From Edaphosphingomonas laterariae (GTDB lineage Bacteria; Pseudomonadota; Alphaproteobacteria; Sphingomonadales; Sphingomonadaceae): a stretch of DNA of 64,000 nt. The first letter of the stretch is position 1. Every line of letters begins with the position of its first letter. The stretch spans positions 124,001-188,000 of the forward strand of contig NZ_FZOS01000003.1 of NCBI RefSeq assembly GCF_900188165.1. The letters are read 5' to 3'. The position numbers and the translations under genes were made by a program. Positions 17,586 to 26,977 of this stretch are shown here, one piece after another. Under the pieces are notes generated by a model. The model was not told the DNA's origin, searched no databases, and saw only the letters and a list, made by a program, of their open reading frames with translations.

Positions 17586-18659
17586 ATGACGGGTTTGCGT
17601 TACGGCATTGTCGGCACCGGCCTGATGGGGCGCGAGCATATCCGCAACATCGCGTTGATAGAGGGCGCGCGGGTGGCGGCGATCGTGGATCCGGAGCCCG
17701 CATCGCTGGACGGCGCCGGTTGCGCCGATGCCACACGCTTCGCCGACGTGGCGGATCTGGCCGGCTTCGACGGGATCGACGCCGTGATCGTCGCCAGCCC
17801 GAACCATACCCACCGCGCGATATTGGAGCCGCTGTTCGCGCGCGGCCTGCCGATCCTGTGCGAAAAGCCGATCGCGACGACGATGGCGGACGCCCGCTGG
17901 ATCGCCGAGCGCGCGGCCCCCCACCCGGCGCCGTTCTGGACCGGCATGGAATATCGCTACATGCCGCCCGCGCAGGCGTTCATCGCGCAGGTGCATGCCG
18001 GCCGGGCAGGGCGCCCGGTGATGCTGGCGATGCGCGAGCATCGCTTCCCGTTTCTGGACAAGGTGGGCCAGTGGAACCGGCTGTCGCGCAACACCGGCGG
18101 CACGATGGTGGAGAAATGCTGCCATTTCTTCGATCTGATGCGCCACATCCTGAAAGCGGAGCCGGTGCGCGTCTTCTGTTCGGGCGGGATCGACGTGAAC
18201 CATGCCGACGAACGGATAGAGGGCCGGCGCCCGGACATCATCGACAACAGCTATACCGTGGTCGATTTCGACAATGGCGCGCGCGCGATGCTGGATCTGT
18301 GCATGTTCGCCGACGGGGCGGAGCATCAGGAGGAGATCAGCGTCACCGGCGACCGCGCGCGGATCGACCTGATGGTGCCGCCCGGCGACATCATCTTCAG
18401 CCCGCGTGTCGGCTATGGCAATTCCAAGCAGGCGGTGCGCGAACATGTGAGCGTGGACGCGGCGGCGCTGGCGGCCGGCGAACATTTCGGCGCGACCTAT
18501 TACCAGCATCTCGCCTTCGAACGCGCGGTGCGCGGCGAGGGGCCGGTGGAAGTGACCGCCGAGGACGGCCTGCACGCCGTGGCGATGGGACTGGCCGCCG
18601 AGACCAGCGCGCGCGAGAAACGCGCGGTGGACATGCACGAGATCTACGCGGCCGCGTGA
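17586..18659 (+). CDS. Gfo/Idh/MocA family oxidoreductase
   Basis: This is a 357-residue NAD(P)-dependent dehydrogenase of the sugar or inositol type. The Rossmann motif GIVGTGLMGREH is at residues 7-18. The family lysine is in CEKPIAT near residue 97, and the second domain contains GGTMVEKCCHFFDL near 178. The substrate, probably a polyol or sugar acid, cannot be told. The start ATG 17586 follows AGGACAGGA. It is transcribed alone: apt ends 89 bases upstream and the next gene converges on it. Confidence 0.88.
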   Translation: MTGLRYGIVGTGLMGREHIRNIALIEGARVAAIVDPEPASLDGAGCADATRFADVADLAGFDGIDAVIVASPNHTHRAILEPLFARGLPILCEKPIATTMADARWIAERAAPHPAPFWTGMEYRYMPPAQAFIAQVHAGRAGRPVMLAMREHRFPFLDKVGQWNRLSRNTGGTMVEKCCHFFDLMRHILKAEPVRVFCSGGIDVNHADERIEGRRPDIIDNSYTVVDFDNGARAMLDLCMFADGAEHQEEISVTGDRARIDLMVPPGDIIFSPRVGYGNSKQAVREHVSVDAAALAAGEHFGATYYQHLAFERAVRGEGPVEVTAEDGLHAVAMGLAAETSAREKRAVDMHEIYAAA

Positions 18660-18734
18660 GATGATCGCCCGCCAGCGGCGCGCGGCGAGGCTCTGGCACC
18701 CTCAAGGATCGGTCCAGTGCCGGCCGTTGCGGCC

Positions 18735-19895
18735 TCAGGCGGGCACCGGGCGACGGCGGGCGGCGAGCAGGGCGACAAGGCCCGCTGCCAGCGTCGCGCC
18801 GCCGATGCCCAGGAAGGCGCCGGCGGTGCCGAAACCCACGTGGAGCGGATCGGCGGCGAGCGGGTTGAGGAACTGGCCGAGGAACATCGCGCTGATCATC
18901 AGGCTCGAGGCGCGGGCGTGGAGCGCGTGGGGGCTGCGGCCGAGGATGATCGACCCGATATTGGGTTCCACCATTCCCGCCCCCAGCCCGGTGACGAAGA
19001 AGCCCGCGACGATGCCGGCGGTGCTGCCCGCCATGGCCGCCATCACGCATCCACCGCCGAGCAGCAGCGCCGTCAGCCCCAGCACCGCGCGTTCCGAAGC
19101 GTGGCGGCGGATGGTGGCGAAACCGGCGGAAGAGAGCACCGCGCCGATCGGGCTGGCGGCCACGATCAGCCCCGAAAGCGCCGCGCTGCCGGTGCCGCGT
19201 TCGGCGATCAGGAAGGGCCCCTGAATGCCGGGCATGAACATGGCCAGCGTGAGGGCGAGGATGGCGAGGTAGAAGGGCCAGAGCGGCAAGAGCGGACGGA
19301 ACCCGCCGCTGTCTTCGGCGACATGTTCGCCGGGCGCGTGGCGTTCCACCGCCAGCACGCCGAGCAGCAGGAGGACGAGGCCGAGCAGATAGAGCGCGAA
19401 CGGTCCGCGCCAGCCCGCGATATCGACCAGCCAGCCGCCGAGGATCAGCCCGGCAATGGCCACGGCCGAGGCGAGGCTGACCATCCAGCCGAGCACGGCA
19501 TGGCGCGCATCTTCCTGATACCAGCGGCCGACGAGGGCCAGCGTGCAGGTCTGGATCGCGCCGCCAGCAAGCCCCAGCAGGAGACGCGATGCGGCGAGTG
19601 CCGCGAACCCATCGACCAGCAGGCCCGCGCCGCCCGCCACGGTGAACAAAGCGGCGGCGGCGAGGAAGGTGGGGCGGATGCCGATCCGTTCGCAGGCGAG
19701 GCTGGCCAGCGGCGCGCCGAGGATCAGCATGATCGCCGGCATCGTCATGATCATCTGCGCGAACAGCGCGCCATCATGGCCGGCGGCGAATTCCTGCGCC
19801 ATGGCCGGCAGCGCGGGCGCGACCGCCATCGGGATCAGCGAGACGAGCGCCGGCCCGGCCAGCGCCGTCCAGAAGCGGAGCGCGCCGCCGCTCAT
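18735..19895 (-). CDS. MFS transporter
   Basis: This is a major facilitator superfamily permease of 386 residues with about twelve hydrophobic helices. The typical loop between helices 2 and 3 is present (LACERIGIRPTFL). ATG 19895 overlaps the stop of the preceding SDR gene (ATGA) and gives a compact N-terminus. It is the last gene of the set NTF2-like, two-domain old yellow enzyme, SDR, SDR, MFS. That position suggests uptake or export of the compound handled by these enzymes, but the substrate is unknown. Confidence 0.85.
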   Translation of the reverse strand: MSGGALRFWTALAGPALVSLIPMAVAPALPAMAQEFAAGHDGALFAQMIMTMPAIMLILGAPLASLACERIGIRPTFLAAAALFTVAGGAGLLVDGFAALAASRLLLGLAGGAIQTCTLALVGRWYQEDARHAVLGWMVSLASAVAIAGLILGGWLVDIAGWRGPFALYLLGLVLLLLGVLAVERHAPGEHVAEDSGGFRPLLPLWPFYLAILALTLAMFMPGIQGPFLIAERGTGSAALSGLIVAASPIGAVLSSAGFATIRRHASERAVLGLTALLLGGGCVMAAMAGSTAGIVAGFFVTGLGAGMVEPNIGSIILGRSPHALHARASSLMISAMFLGQFLNPLAADPLHVGFGTAGAFLGIGGATLAAGLVALLAARRRPVPA

Positions 19896-20620
19896 GCCTC
19901 GGCGATCATGTAGCCGCCGCTCGCGACCAGGCATTCGCCGGTGATGAAGGCGGCGGCCGGGCTGGTGAGGAACAGGACGGGGCCGGCAATATCTTCGGGC
20001 TCGCCCCAACGGTTGAGGGCCATGCGCTGCGCGGTGGCGGGGCCGTAGGCGGGATCGTCGGCATAGCGCACCGTCATCGGCGTGCGGACCGGGCCGGGGG
20101 CGACGGCGTTGATGCGGATGCCGCGCTGGCCCCAGCCTTGCGCGAGTGACTTCGTCATCAGCACCAGCCCCGCCTTGGCCGCGCTGTAACCGGGGAATAT
20201 CGAGTTGCCGAACACCGCCATCATCGAGATGATCGAGACGACCGCGCCGCCGCCGGCATGATCGCTTGCTTCCAGCAGCGGCGCGATGGCGGTGGTGAGG
20301 TGGTGGACGCCCTTGAGGTTGACGTCGACCGCCTGGCCGAAATCCTCCGGGTGGCTGGTGGTGCCGGCATTGTTGACGAGGATGTCGAGCCGATCGAGCG
20401 AGGCGGCGAGCGCATCCGTGCTGGCCGCATCGCCGAGCAGGAACTGGCGATACTCACCGGGCGGCGGCGCATCATAATCGGCGGCGGAGGCCCGCGTGCC
20501 GGTTGAGACGACGTCCGCGCCCGCATCGGCGAAGGCCCGCGCGATCGCGGCGCCGATGCCGCTGGTGGCGCCCGTCACCAGCACGCGGCGGCCGGTGAAA
20601 TCGAAAGTCACACCCTGCAT
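19892..20620 (-). CDS. SDR family oxidoreductase
   Basis: This is a classical short-chain dehydrogenase of 242 residues. The nucleotide-binding motif TGATSGIGAA lies at residues 16-25, NNAG follows near 85, and the catalytic Ser and YSAAK pair lie near 140-154. It would oxidise a hydroxyl or reduce a ketone with NAD(P). ATG 20620 is preferred although the frame is open far upstream across the neighbouring gene. It is coupled to the MFS gene by a 4-base overlap and follows the next SDR gene by five bases. Confidence 0.87.
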   Translation of the reverse strand: MQGVTFDFTGRRVLVTGATSGIGAAIARAFADAGADVVSTGTRASAADYDAPPPGEYRQFLLGDAASTDALAASLDRLDILVNNAGTTSHPEDFGQAVDVNLKGVHHLTTAIAPLLEASDHAGGGAVVSIISMMAVFGNSIFPGYSAAKAGLVLMTKSLAQGWGQRGIRINAVAPGPVRTPMTVRYADDPAYGPATAQRMALNRWGEPEDIAGPVLFLTSPAAAFITGECLVASGGYMIAEA

Positions 20621-20625
20621 GCCGA

Positions 20626-21369
20626 TTACCCCGCAGTCTGGCCGGCATCGACCGGCATGGCGATGCCGGTGATCTTGCGCGCATCGTCCGACGCGAGGAA
20701 GGCAACGGCGGCGGCAATATCCTCTGGATCGCACAGATCGCCGAGCTTGGGCGAGTTGCGCATGACCAAATCCATGTCGACGCCATCGGGCAGCGCGACG
20801 GCGCCGTGCATCGCGGTCTTCACCCCCGTCGGGCAGATGGCGTTCACGCGCACGCCGGCGGCCGCGAATTCCACCGCCAGCGATTTGGTGAGCGCGACGA
20901 CGCCCGCCTTCGCCGCGCAATAAGCGGTGGTGTAGGGAATGCCGACGAGCCCGGCGGCGGAGCTCATATTGACGATCACACCTTTGGTTTGGACAAGATG
21001 GGGCATCGCCGCGCGGCACATGTGCCAGGCGCCGGAGAGGTTGATCCGCAGCATCCGTTCCCAGCGATCGTCGTCGAAATCGGCCATCGGGCCCCAATCC
21101 ATGATGCCGGCGATATTGGCGAGAATGTCGATCCGACCGGCGTTGGCCACGGCCTGCGCCACGAGATCGCGGCAGGACTGGGCGTCGCCCGCGTCGAAGG
21201 CGAAGATATCGCCGCCGGTTTCGGCCTGCACGGTGGCGAGGCCATCGCGGTTGAGATCGGCGAGGATCAGGCGCGCGCCTTCGCGGGCCAACCGCTGCGC
21301 GGTCGCCCGCCCGATCCCCGATGCCGCGCCGGTGACGATCGCCACGCGGCCGTCGAGCCTTCCACCCAT
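20626..21369 (-). CDS. SDR family oxidoreductase
   Basis: The protein is a 247-residue classical SDR with TGAASGIGRA at residues 13-22. The NNAG block is altered to NIAG (near residue 89). A catalytic Ser in NMSSAAG pairs with YCAAK near residue 155. The acidic residue after the second strand (ADLNRDG) favours NAD over NADP. It lies between the two-domain old yellow enzyme and a second SDR in a five-gene minus-strand set, so the two SDRs may act on successive hydroxyls or stereoisomers of one compound. The substrate is not known. Confidence 0.87.
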   Translation of the reverse strand: MGGRLDGRVAIVTGAASGIGRATAQRLAREGARLILADLNRDGLATVQAETGGDIFAFDAGDAQSCRDLVAQAVANAGRIDILANIAGIMDWGPMADFDDDRWERMLRINLSGAWHMCRAAMPHLVQTKGVIVNMSSAAGLVGIPYTTAYCAAKAGVVALTKSLAVEFAAAGVRVNAICPTGVKTAMHGAVALPDGVDMDLVMRNSPKLGDLCDPEDIAAAVAFLASDDARKITGIAMPVDAGQTAG

Positions 21370-21370
21370 T

Positions 21371-23503
21371 TCAGATCTCCTTCGCGAGTTCGGCGGCGTC
21401 GTGCATCGCGCCTTCGATATAGCCGACGCCGGTGCAATCGCCGGCGGTGTGAACGGTGAAGCCAGCGGCGCGCAGGGCATCGGCAAGGCTTTCGTCGCCA
21501 GTTGCCCCCTTGGCGACGATCACCTGTTCGGCGGCGATCGTGCGTTGCTGGCCATTGGGGTTGGTGTAGCGGACCTGCCCGTCGAGAATCTCCACGTCAT
21601 GCGCTTGCGGAAGCAAGGTGACGCCGAGTTCGCGTATCTCGTCCAGCACGCGCCAGCGGCGGACGACCTGGAGGCCGGCACCGAACTTCGCGGCATCGTC
21701 CAGCACTGTGACCTTGCGTCCGCGCTTGGCGAGGAATTCGGCCAGTTCCAGCCCGACCAGTTCGCCGCCGATGATGGCGATGCGTTCCCCGAATGGCATC
21801 CAATATCCGCTCGCCGCGCGGATGAAGCCGGGCCGTGCGGTCAACCCGGTGAGCGCGCCGAGCTTCATCGCGGTGCGCGTCGTCCAGTCGGTCTTGTCGG
21901 TAAGCGTATCGAGATCGAGGCCGAGCATCAGGCGGCGCATGTCGTCGCCCGAAAAGACGTGAGGCATGTCGGCACCCGGAATGGGCGGCATGGCCCGTTT
22001 CGCCCCGGTGGCGACGACCACTTCGTCGACGCCGAGCGAAGCGAGCAGCTCGGGCGTGGCGCGGCGGTTGAGCATCAGCGTGATGCCGGCTTCGGCCACT
22101 TCGCGCTTCAGCCAATCGACGATGCCCTGATTGGGGGCATAAGCGATCGAGGCAAAGCGGGCGGTACCGCCGAGCCGGCTCGACATTTCGATCAGGGTGA
22201 CGCGATGGCCCTTTTTGGCGAGGCGACGGGCGGTTTCCATGCCGGCGGGGCCGCCGCCGACGACGGCAACATGCTTGGGCTTGAGTGCGGGCAGGAGCGC
22301 GCGTTCGCGTTCGAAACCGGTTTCGGCATTGACCGCGCAACGGACCGGGCGGCTGAAGAAGATCTGGCTGATGCAGGTGTAGCAATAGATGCAGGGCCGC
22401 ACGCTTTCCGGCTTGCCCGCAGCGAGCTTGGCCGGGAGGTGGGGATCGGCGAGCAGCTTGCGGCCCATCGTCACGAAATCGAGCTTGCCCTCCGCAATGA
22501 AGCGATCGGCGTCGGCGGGTTCGATCCGGCCGGGGCAGATGACGGGCACGCCGGCGGCGGCGCGGATGCGCGCGGCGGCGGGAACGAAGGCGTTGCGATT
22601 GTCGGTCGCATGGCCGGTGGAATAGGTGGCGCCGCGCCCCGGATGGCCGTCCGCCGTGACGTGGATCGCGTCCGCCCCCGCTTCGGCGGCAAGGCGGGCG
22701 GTGACGATGGCATCTTCCACCGTGACGCCGCCGTCGATCAGGAAATGCTGGCTATCGAGGCGCGGCCATACCGGAACGCCGGGGCCGACCGCCTTCTTCA
22801 CCCCGCGAATGATGTCGCACAGCAGCCGCGCGCGATTTTCGATCGAGCCGCCATAATCGTCGGTGCGGCGGTTGATCAGCGGATTGAGGAAGGAGGAGAT
22901 GAGATAGCCGTGGCCGGCATGTAGCTCGATCGCGTCGACCCCGGCGGACACCGCGCGGACGGCGGCGGACGCGAACATCTGGACCAGTTCCTCGATATCC
23001 TGCGCGGTCATCACGCGGTAACGGATCTCGCCCATCGCGGCCATCGGCGCGGTGAAGATGCGATATTCATCCTCCAGGAAGCCATCCATCATGTCGCCGC
23101 TGTCTTTGCCGATCAGCGGTTCGGATGGCGTCCACAAGGGGCGGCCGTCACGCATGTCGTTCATCGCGACCAGGCCGGCATGCTGGAGCTGCATGGCGAG
23201 CTTCGCTCCGTGGGCGTGCAACTCGTCCGCCAGCGCGCGGACGCCAGGGACATGGCGATCATCGGCGATCGCCTCGTTTCGCCAGTTGCCCGATCCTTCG
23301 GGGTAGCCGATCGACACCGATCCCATGGTGATGAGCGCGGTGCCACCCTTGGCGCGTTCCACATAATAAGCGCGGAGCCGATCGCCGGTGATGCCGTCCT
23401 CGTCCGCGAGGTTGGAGCCCATCGGCGTCATGAAGATGCGGTTCTTGAGCTCCATCGCGCCGATCCGGCCGGGCTGGAGCAAATGCGCGAAACTCTGCGC
23501 CAT
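21371..23503 (-). CDS. NADH:flavin oxidoreductase, two-domain (FadH/BaiCD/TMADH type)
   Basis: This is a 710-residue fusion. An N-terminal FMN-binding old yellow enzyme barrel (AMELKNRIFMTPMGSNLAD, HAGHGYLISSFLNPLINRR) is joined through an Fe-S loop to a C-terminal FAD/NAD(P) domain (VAVVGGGPAGMETARR near residue 414). The Fe-S cysteines are C371, C374, C377 and C389, a C-x2-C-x2-C-x11-C spacing. This is nearer to trimethylamine dehydrogenase than to the C-x2-C-x3-C of E. coli FadH. Such enzymes reduce conjugated double bonds of enoyl-CoAs or steroids with NADH, or oxidise amines. Its SDR, NTF2-like and MFS neighbours favour a catabolic reductase. Confidence 0.9.
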   Translation of the reverse strand: MAQSFAHLLQPGRIGAMELKNRIFMTPMGSNLADEDGITGDRLRAYYVERAKGGTALITMGSVSIGYPEGSGNWRNEAIADDRHVPGVRALADELHAHGAKLAMQLQHAGLVAMNDMRDGRPLWTPSEPLIGKDSGDMMDGFLEDEYRIFTAPMAAMGEIRYRVMTAQDIEELVQMFASAAVRAVSAGVDAIELHAGHGYLISSFLNPLINRRTDDYGGSIENRARLLCDIIRGVKKAVGPGVPVWPRLDSQHFLIDGGVTVEDAIVTARLAAEAGADAIHVTADGHPGRGATYSTGHATDNRNAFVPAAARIRAAAGVPVICPGRIEPADADRFIAEGKLDFVTMGRKLLADPHLPAKLAAGKPESVRPCIYCYTCISQIFFSRPVRCAVNAETGFERERALLPALKPKHVAVVGGGPAGMETARRLAKKGHRVTLIEMSSRLGGTARFASIAYAPNQGIVDWLKREVAEAGITLMLNRRATPELLASLGVDEVVVATGAKRAMPPIPGADMPHVFSGDDMRRLMLGLDLDTLTDKTDWTTRTAMKLGALTGLTARPGFIRAASGYWMPFGERIAIIGGELVGLELAEFLAKRGRKVTVLDDAAKFGAGLQVVRRWRVLDEIRELGVTLLPQAHDVEILDGQVRYTNPNGQQRTIAAEQVIVAKGATGDESLADALRAAGFTVHTAGDCTGVGYIEGAMHDAAELAKEI

Positions 23504-23576
23504 AAGGGGCTATCGTCCTCTCAACCGGCCATTTGGGCCATTTTTTGCTTTTTGAAACGGGTGGGCCCGCGCTCAG

Positions 23577-24026
23577 TCAGGCCGGCACCGGCCCGCGATC
23601 TTCCGTCCAGGCGGCGCCGGGCGCCAGCGTGCGCGCGATCACCTGCGGGTTCAGATATTCGCGCCAGCGGCTGATCCGCCCGTCGGCGAACTCGACCACG
23701 CTGACATAGGCGTTCTCATAAGGCGCGCCCGTCGGCAGATAGGTGCTGTGCGACGTATATTCGGCGACCAGCGCGTCGGGATCGGCCATGTCGTGCACCG
23801 CGACGACGCGATAGGCATAAGGCGCGAAATCGACCCAACTGGCTTCCAGGCTGTCGCGGAACCAGCGCGCGCCGCGCGCCTCCGCCGGGAAACCTTCCAT
23901 CACCGGGAAAGGCCATTCGAGCAGCACGTCATCCGCTAGGCACGCCTGGAAGCCATCGAAATCCTTTCGGCCCAGCGCATCGAGCATCTTCAGGAACAGC
24001 GCGCGATTTTCCGGCGTCGTCATCAT
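23577..24026 (-). CDS. NTF2-like / SnoaL-fold protein
   Basis: This is a small single-domain protein of 149 residues with the alpha+beta cone fold typical of SnoaL and ketosteroid isomerase relatives (FLKMLDALGRKDFDGF, DDVLLEWPFPVMEG, and the last strand ISRWREYLNP). It lacks the Tyr-x4-Asp pair found in the three NTF2-like proteins at 35.6-44.2 kb, so it may not be a dehydratase of that type. Two adjacent ATG codons (24026 and 24023) follow GGAGAGG; the second has better spacing. It is the first gene of the minus-strand set with the two-domain reductase. The substrate is unknown. Confidence 0.75.
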   Translation of the reverse strand: MMTTPENRALFLKMLDALGRKDFDGFQACLADDVLLEWPFPVMEGFPAEARGARWFRDSLEASWVDFAPYAYRVVAVHDMADPDALVAEYTSHSTYLPTGAPYENAYVSVVEFADGRISRWREYLNPQVIARTLAPGAAWTEDRGPVPA

Positions 24027-24138
24027 CCTCTCCGTTTTTTCGGGAGCCTATGCGCCAAGGGGCACGGGTGCATAGTCGGTTTGGAGTAGATGGCATGCGG
24101 CGGTTGCCGGCACGGGTGCGGCGGCCTAGGCCGAAGCG

Positions 24139-24612
24139 GTGATCCGCATCCGCTTATATGAACCGGCAGACGCGCCGCATCTGGCCGATCTCTATGCCCG
24201 GTCGGTGCGTCATTTCGGCCCGCGCGCCTACACGCCGGCGCAGGTGGAAGCGTGGGCCGGCCGCGCCGATGTGGAGCGCATGGCAGCGCGCTGTGCGGAT
24301 GGCCGGCTGGTGCTGATCGCCGAGGACGAGGCGGGCGCGCGGCTGGGCTATGGCGATCTGGAGCCGGACGGGCATCTCGACTTCCTATATGCCGCGCCGG
24401 AAGCCGAAGGCATGGGCGTCGGCACCGCGCTCTATCGCGCGCTGGAGACCGAAGCCCGGCGACGCGGCATCACGCGGATCTATGTCGAGGCGAGCGAACT
24501 GGCGCGGCCGCTGTTCGAACGGCACGGCTTCACGCTGACTGGCCGCAATGATTTCGCCATCGATGCGGTGCCGATCCACAATTTCAGCATGGAAAAGCGC
24601 CTGATCCGGTGA
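24139..24612 (+). CDS. GNAT family N-acetyltransferase
   Basis: This is a 157-residue GNAT domain. The acetyl-CoA loop is carried by AEGMGVGTALYRALE (near residue 93), with EASELARPLFERHGF (near 118) as the last helix and strand. The start is GTG 24139, just after an in-frame stop, with no better ATG. It diverges from the NTF2-like gene across about 110 bases and ends at a small terminator. The acceptor is unknown. Confidence 0.82.
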   Translation: MIRIRLYEPADAPHLADLYARSVRHFGPRAYTPAQVEAWAGRADVERMAARCADGRLVLIAEDEAGARLGYGDLEPDGHLDFLYAAPEAEGMGVGTALYRALETEARRRGITRIYVEASELARPLFERHGFTLTGRNDFAIDAVPIHNFSMEKRLIR

Positions 24613-24626
24613 AGGCTGGGCAGGGT

Positions 24627-24653
24627 GGGCACGCGCGAATGGCGTGCCCCTTT
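24627..24653 (+). terminator. Terminator-like hairpin after GNAT gene
   Basis: An 8-bp stem (24627-24634 with 24642-24649, gggcacgc/gcgtgccc) and a seven-base loop is followed by cttt. It lies between two convergent genes and is oriented to end the GNAT transcript. Confidence 0.5.
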
Positions 24654-24654
24654 G

Positions 24655-25395
24655 TCAGCCAGCGTGCGGGTTGCTGGGGGTGGCGCCGGCGACGCGGAGG
24701 CGCGTGGCGGAGGCGAAATCTTCGGCGAGGAGGCCGAGGATCGCATCGGCGACGGTGGAGGCGGGCTGGATCGTTGCCGGATCTTCGCCGGGGAAGGCCT
24801 GCGCACGCATGCGGGTGGCGGTGGCGCCGGGATCGACGATCGCCACGCGAACATCGCCGAGATTGGCGAGTTCATCGCCATAAGTGAGCAGCAGGTTTTC
24901 GAATGCGGCCTTGGACGCGGCATAGGCCGCCCAATAAGCGCGCGGGCGCTGGGCGACGCTGGAGGTGATGCCGATCACCCGTGCCCCTTCGGCCGCGCGG
25001 AGCAGCGGATCGAAGGCGGCGAGAATCGCCTGCTGGGCGACGACGTTGAGCGCGAGGACGCGGGCGAATTCCTTGCCGTCGATCGCCGGGACCGGGCAGA
25101 GCGTGCCGAGCATTGCGGCATTGAGGACGAGGATATCGAGCCGGGGCCAGCGGCCGCCGATGGCGGCGGCGAGGCGCGAGATGCTTTCGCCGTCGGTGAG
25201 GTCCATCGGCGCGATCGTGGCGGTGCCGCCGGCTTCGTGGATGCGGCCTTCCACCGCTTCCAAGCCGCCCGGCGTCCGCGCGGTGAGGATGACGTGCGCG
25301 CCGGCGGCCGCCAGCGTTTCGGCCGTGGCGGCGCCGATGCCCCGCGAGGCACCGGTGACGAGAGCGGTCTTGCCGTCCAGCGGCCTCAGGCTCAC
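24655..25395 (-). CDS. SDR family oxidoreductase
   Basis: This is a 246-residue SDR with TGASRGIGAAT at residues 14-24, LNAA in place of NNAG (near 95) and a Ser/YAASK catalytic pair near 143-157. The basic residue in the motif and LTARTPG after strand two suggest NADP. The start is GTG 25395, overlapping the purF stop (GTGA), so it is translationally coupled to purine synthesis. This coupling may only reflect tight packing, since there is no evident metabolic link. Confidence 0.85.
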   Translation of the reverse strand: MSLRPLDGKTALVTGASRGIGAATAETLAAAGAHVILTARTPGGLEAVEGRIHEAGGTATIAPMDLTDGESISRLAAAIGGRWPRLDILVLNAAMLGTLCPVPAIDGKEFARVLALNVVAQQAILAAFDPLLRAAEGARVIGITSSVAQRPRAYWAAYAASKAAFENLLLTYGDELANLGDVRVAIVDPGATATRMRAQAFPGEDPATIQPASTVADAILGLLAEDFASATRLRVAGATPSNPHAG

Positions 25396-26852
25396 GCGAC
25401 GACCCGTTCGGCGAGCAGCGAAAGCTGGTCGGCGGGGGCGACTTCATCCTGATCGGTGAGGTGGGTGGGATATTCGCCGGTGAAGCAGGCATCGCAATAT
25501 TGCGGGCTGCCTTCTTCGCGCAGATCTTCGCCCAGCGCCTTGTAGAGGCCGTCGACCGAGACGAAGGCGAGGCTGTCGGCGCCGATATAGTTCGCCATTT
25601 CGGCCACCGTCATCTGTGCGGCGAGCAGCTTGGCGCGTTCCGGCGTATCGACGCCGTAGAAGCAGCTATGGCGCGTCGGCGGGCTGGCGATGCGCAGATG
25701 CACCTCCTTGGCGCCGGCATCGCGCAGCATCTGCAGGATCTTCACGCTGGTGGTGCCGCGCACGATCGAATCGTCGATCAACACGATGCGCTTGCCATCG
25801 AGCAGTTCGCGGTTGGCGTTATGCTTGAGCTTCACGCCGAGGTGGCGCACCTGATCGCCCGGCTGGATGAAGGTGCGGCCGACATAATGCGAGCGGATGA
25901 TGCCGAGTTCGAACGGAATGCCCGACTGCTGGGCATAGCCGATGGCCGCCGGCACGCCCGAATCGGGCACGGGCACGACCAGATCGGCATCGACCGGATT
26001 TTCCATCGCCAGCTGCGCGCCGATCTTCTTGCGCACGCCATAGACCGACGAACCATCGACGATCGAATCCGGGCGCGAGAAATAGACATGCTCGAAGATG
26101 CAGGGGCGGGGCGAAACCGGCGCGAACGGCCGGTGCGACTTCACGCCCTGTTCGGAGACGATGACGATTTCGCCCGGTTCGACCTGGCGGAGGAAGGTGG
26201 CGCCGACGACATCGAGCGCGACGGTTTCCGACGCGAAGATATAGGCATCGCCGATGCGGCCCATGACCAGCGGGCGGATGCCCAGCGGATCGCGGCAGGC
26301 GATCATGCCTTCCGGCGTCATGCAGATCAGCGAATAGGCGCCTTCGACCCGCTTCAGCGCGTCGATGAAGCGATCGAGCAGCGTGCGATAGGTGGAGGTG
26401 GCGACGAGGTGGATGATCGTCTCGGTATCGCTGGTCGACTGGAAGATCGAGCCGCGGCGGACGAGTTCGCGCCGAAGCTTCATCGCGTTGGAGATGTTGC
26501 CGTTATGGGCGACGGCGAAGCCGCCCGACGACAGTTCGGCAAAGAGCGGCTGGACGTTGCGCAGCGCGGTTTCGCCGGTGGTGGAATAGCGGACATGGCC
26601 GCAGGCGACATGGCCCGGAAGGCTGCGAATCACATCGTCGCGATCGAAATTGCCGGCGACATGGCCCATGGCGCGATGCGCGTGGAAGGAACGGCCGTCC
26701 CAGCTGACGATGCCGGCGGCCTCCTGCCCGCGATGCTGGAGGGCGTGGAGGCCGAGCGCCACCATCGCCGAGGCGGTTTCAGCGCCCCAAATGCCAAAAA
26801 TGCCGCACTCCTCGCGCAGCTTGTCGTCGTCGAAAGGATTGGTGGTGATCAT
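25392..26852 (-). CDS. purF: Amidophosphoribosyltransferase
   Basis: PurF makes phosphoribosylamine from PRPP and glutamine, the first step of purine synthesis. It is the Bacillus-type enzyme. A short propeptide ends before the N-terminal nucleophile Cys16 (REECGIFG), and four cysteines for a structural Fe-S cluster are visible in RPCIFEH, HSCFYG and YCDACF. The PRPP loop is LIDDSIVRGTTS near residue 355. I start at ATG 26852, giving 486 residues; the in-frame ATG 26888 would lengthen the propeptide by 12 residues. It diverges from hisI over 125 bases. Confidence 0.95.
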   Translation of the reverse strand: MITTNPFDDDKLREECGIFGIWGAETASAMVALGLHALQHRGQEAAGIVSWDGRSFHAHRAMGHVAGNFDRDDVIRSLPGHVACGHVRYSTTGETALRNVQPLFAELSSGGFAVAHNGNISNAMKLRRELVRRGSIFQSTSDTETIIHLVATSTYRTLLDRFIDALKRVEGAYSLICMTPEGMIACRDPLGIRPLVMGRIGDAYIFASETVALDVVGATFLRQVEPGEIVIVSEQGVKSHRPFAPVSPRPCIFEHVYFSRPDSIVDGSSVYGVRKKIGAQLAMENPVDADLVVPVPDSGVPAAIGYAQQSGIPFELGIIRSHYVGRTFIQPGDQVRHLGVKLKHNANRELLDGKRIVLIDDSIVRGTTSVKILQMLRDAGAKEVHLRIASPPTRHSCFYGVDTPERAKLLAAQMTVAEMANYIGADSLAFVSVDGLYKALGEDLREEGSPQYCDACFTGEYPTHLTDQDEVAPADQLSLLAERVVA

Positions 26853-26977
26853 CGCCTGGCGCCCGTCGGGGATGGAATTGGCGCGCATATAGGGTGGCCT
26901 TTGCGATTTGTCGCCCCTTTGTGACCGAGATGTTGCTGCTTGCGCCGTCGGGGCCGCCAAGATAGCTGCTTTTCGCC

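Noticed and set aside
20939-22924. A 661-residue plus-strand frame opposite an SDR and the two-domain reductase.
   Set aside because: The minus-strand proteins have full catalytic motifs, and the plus frame reads as low-complexity antisense.
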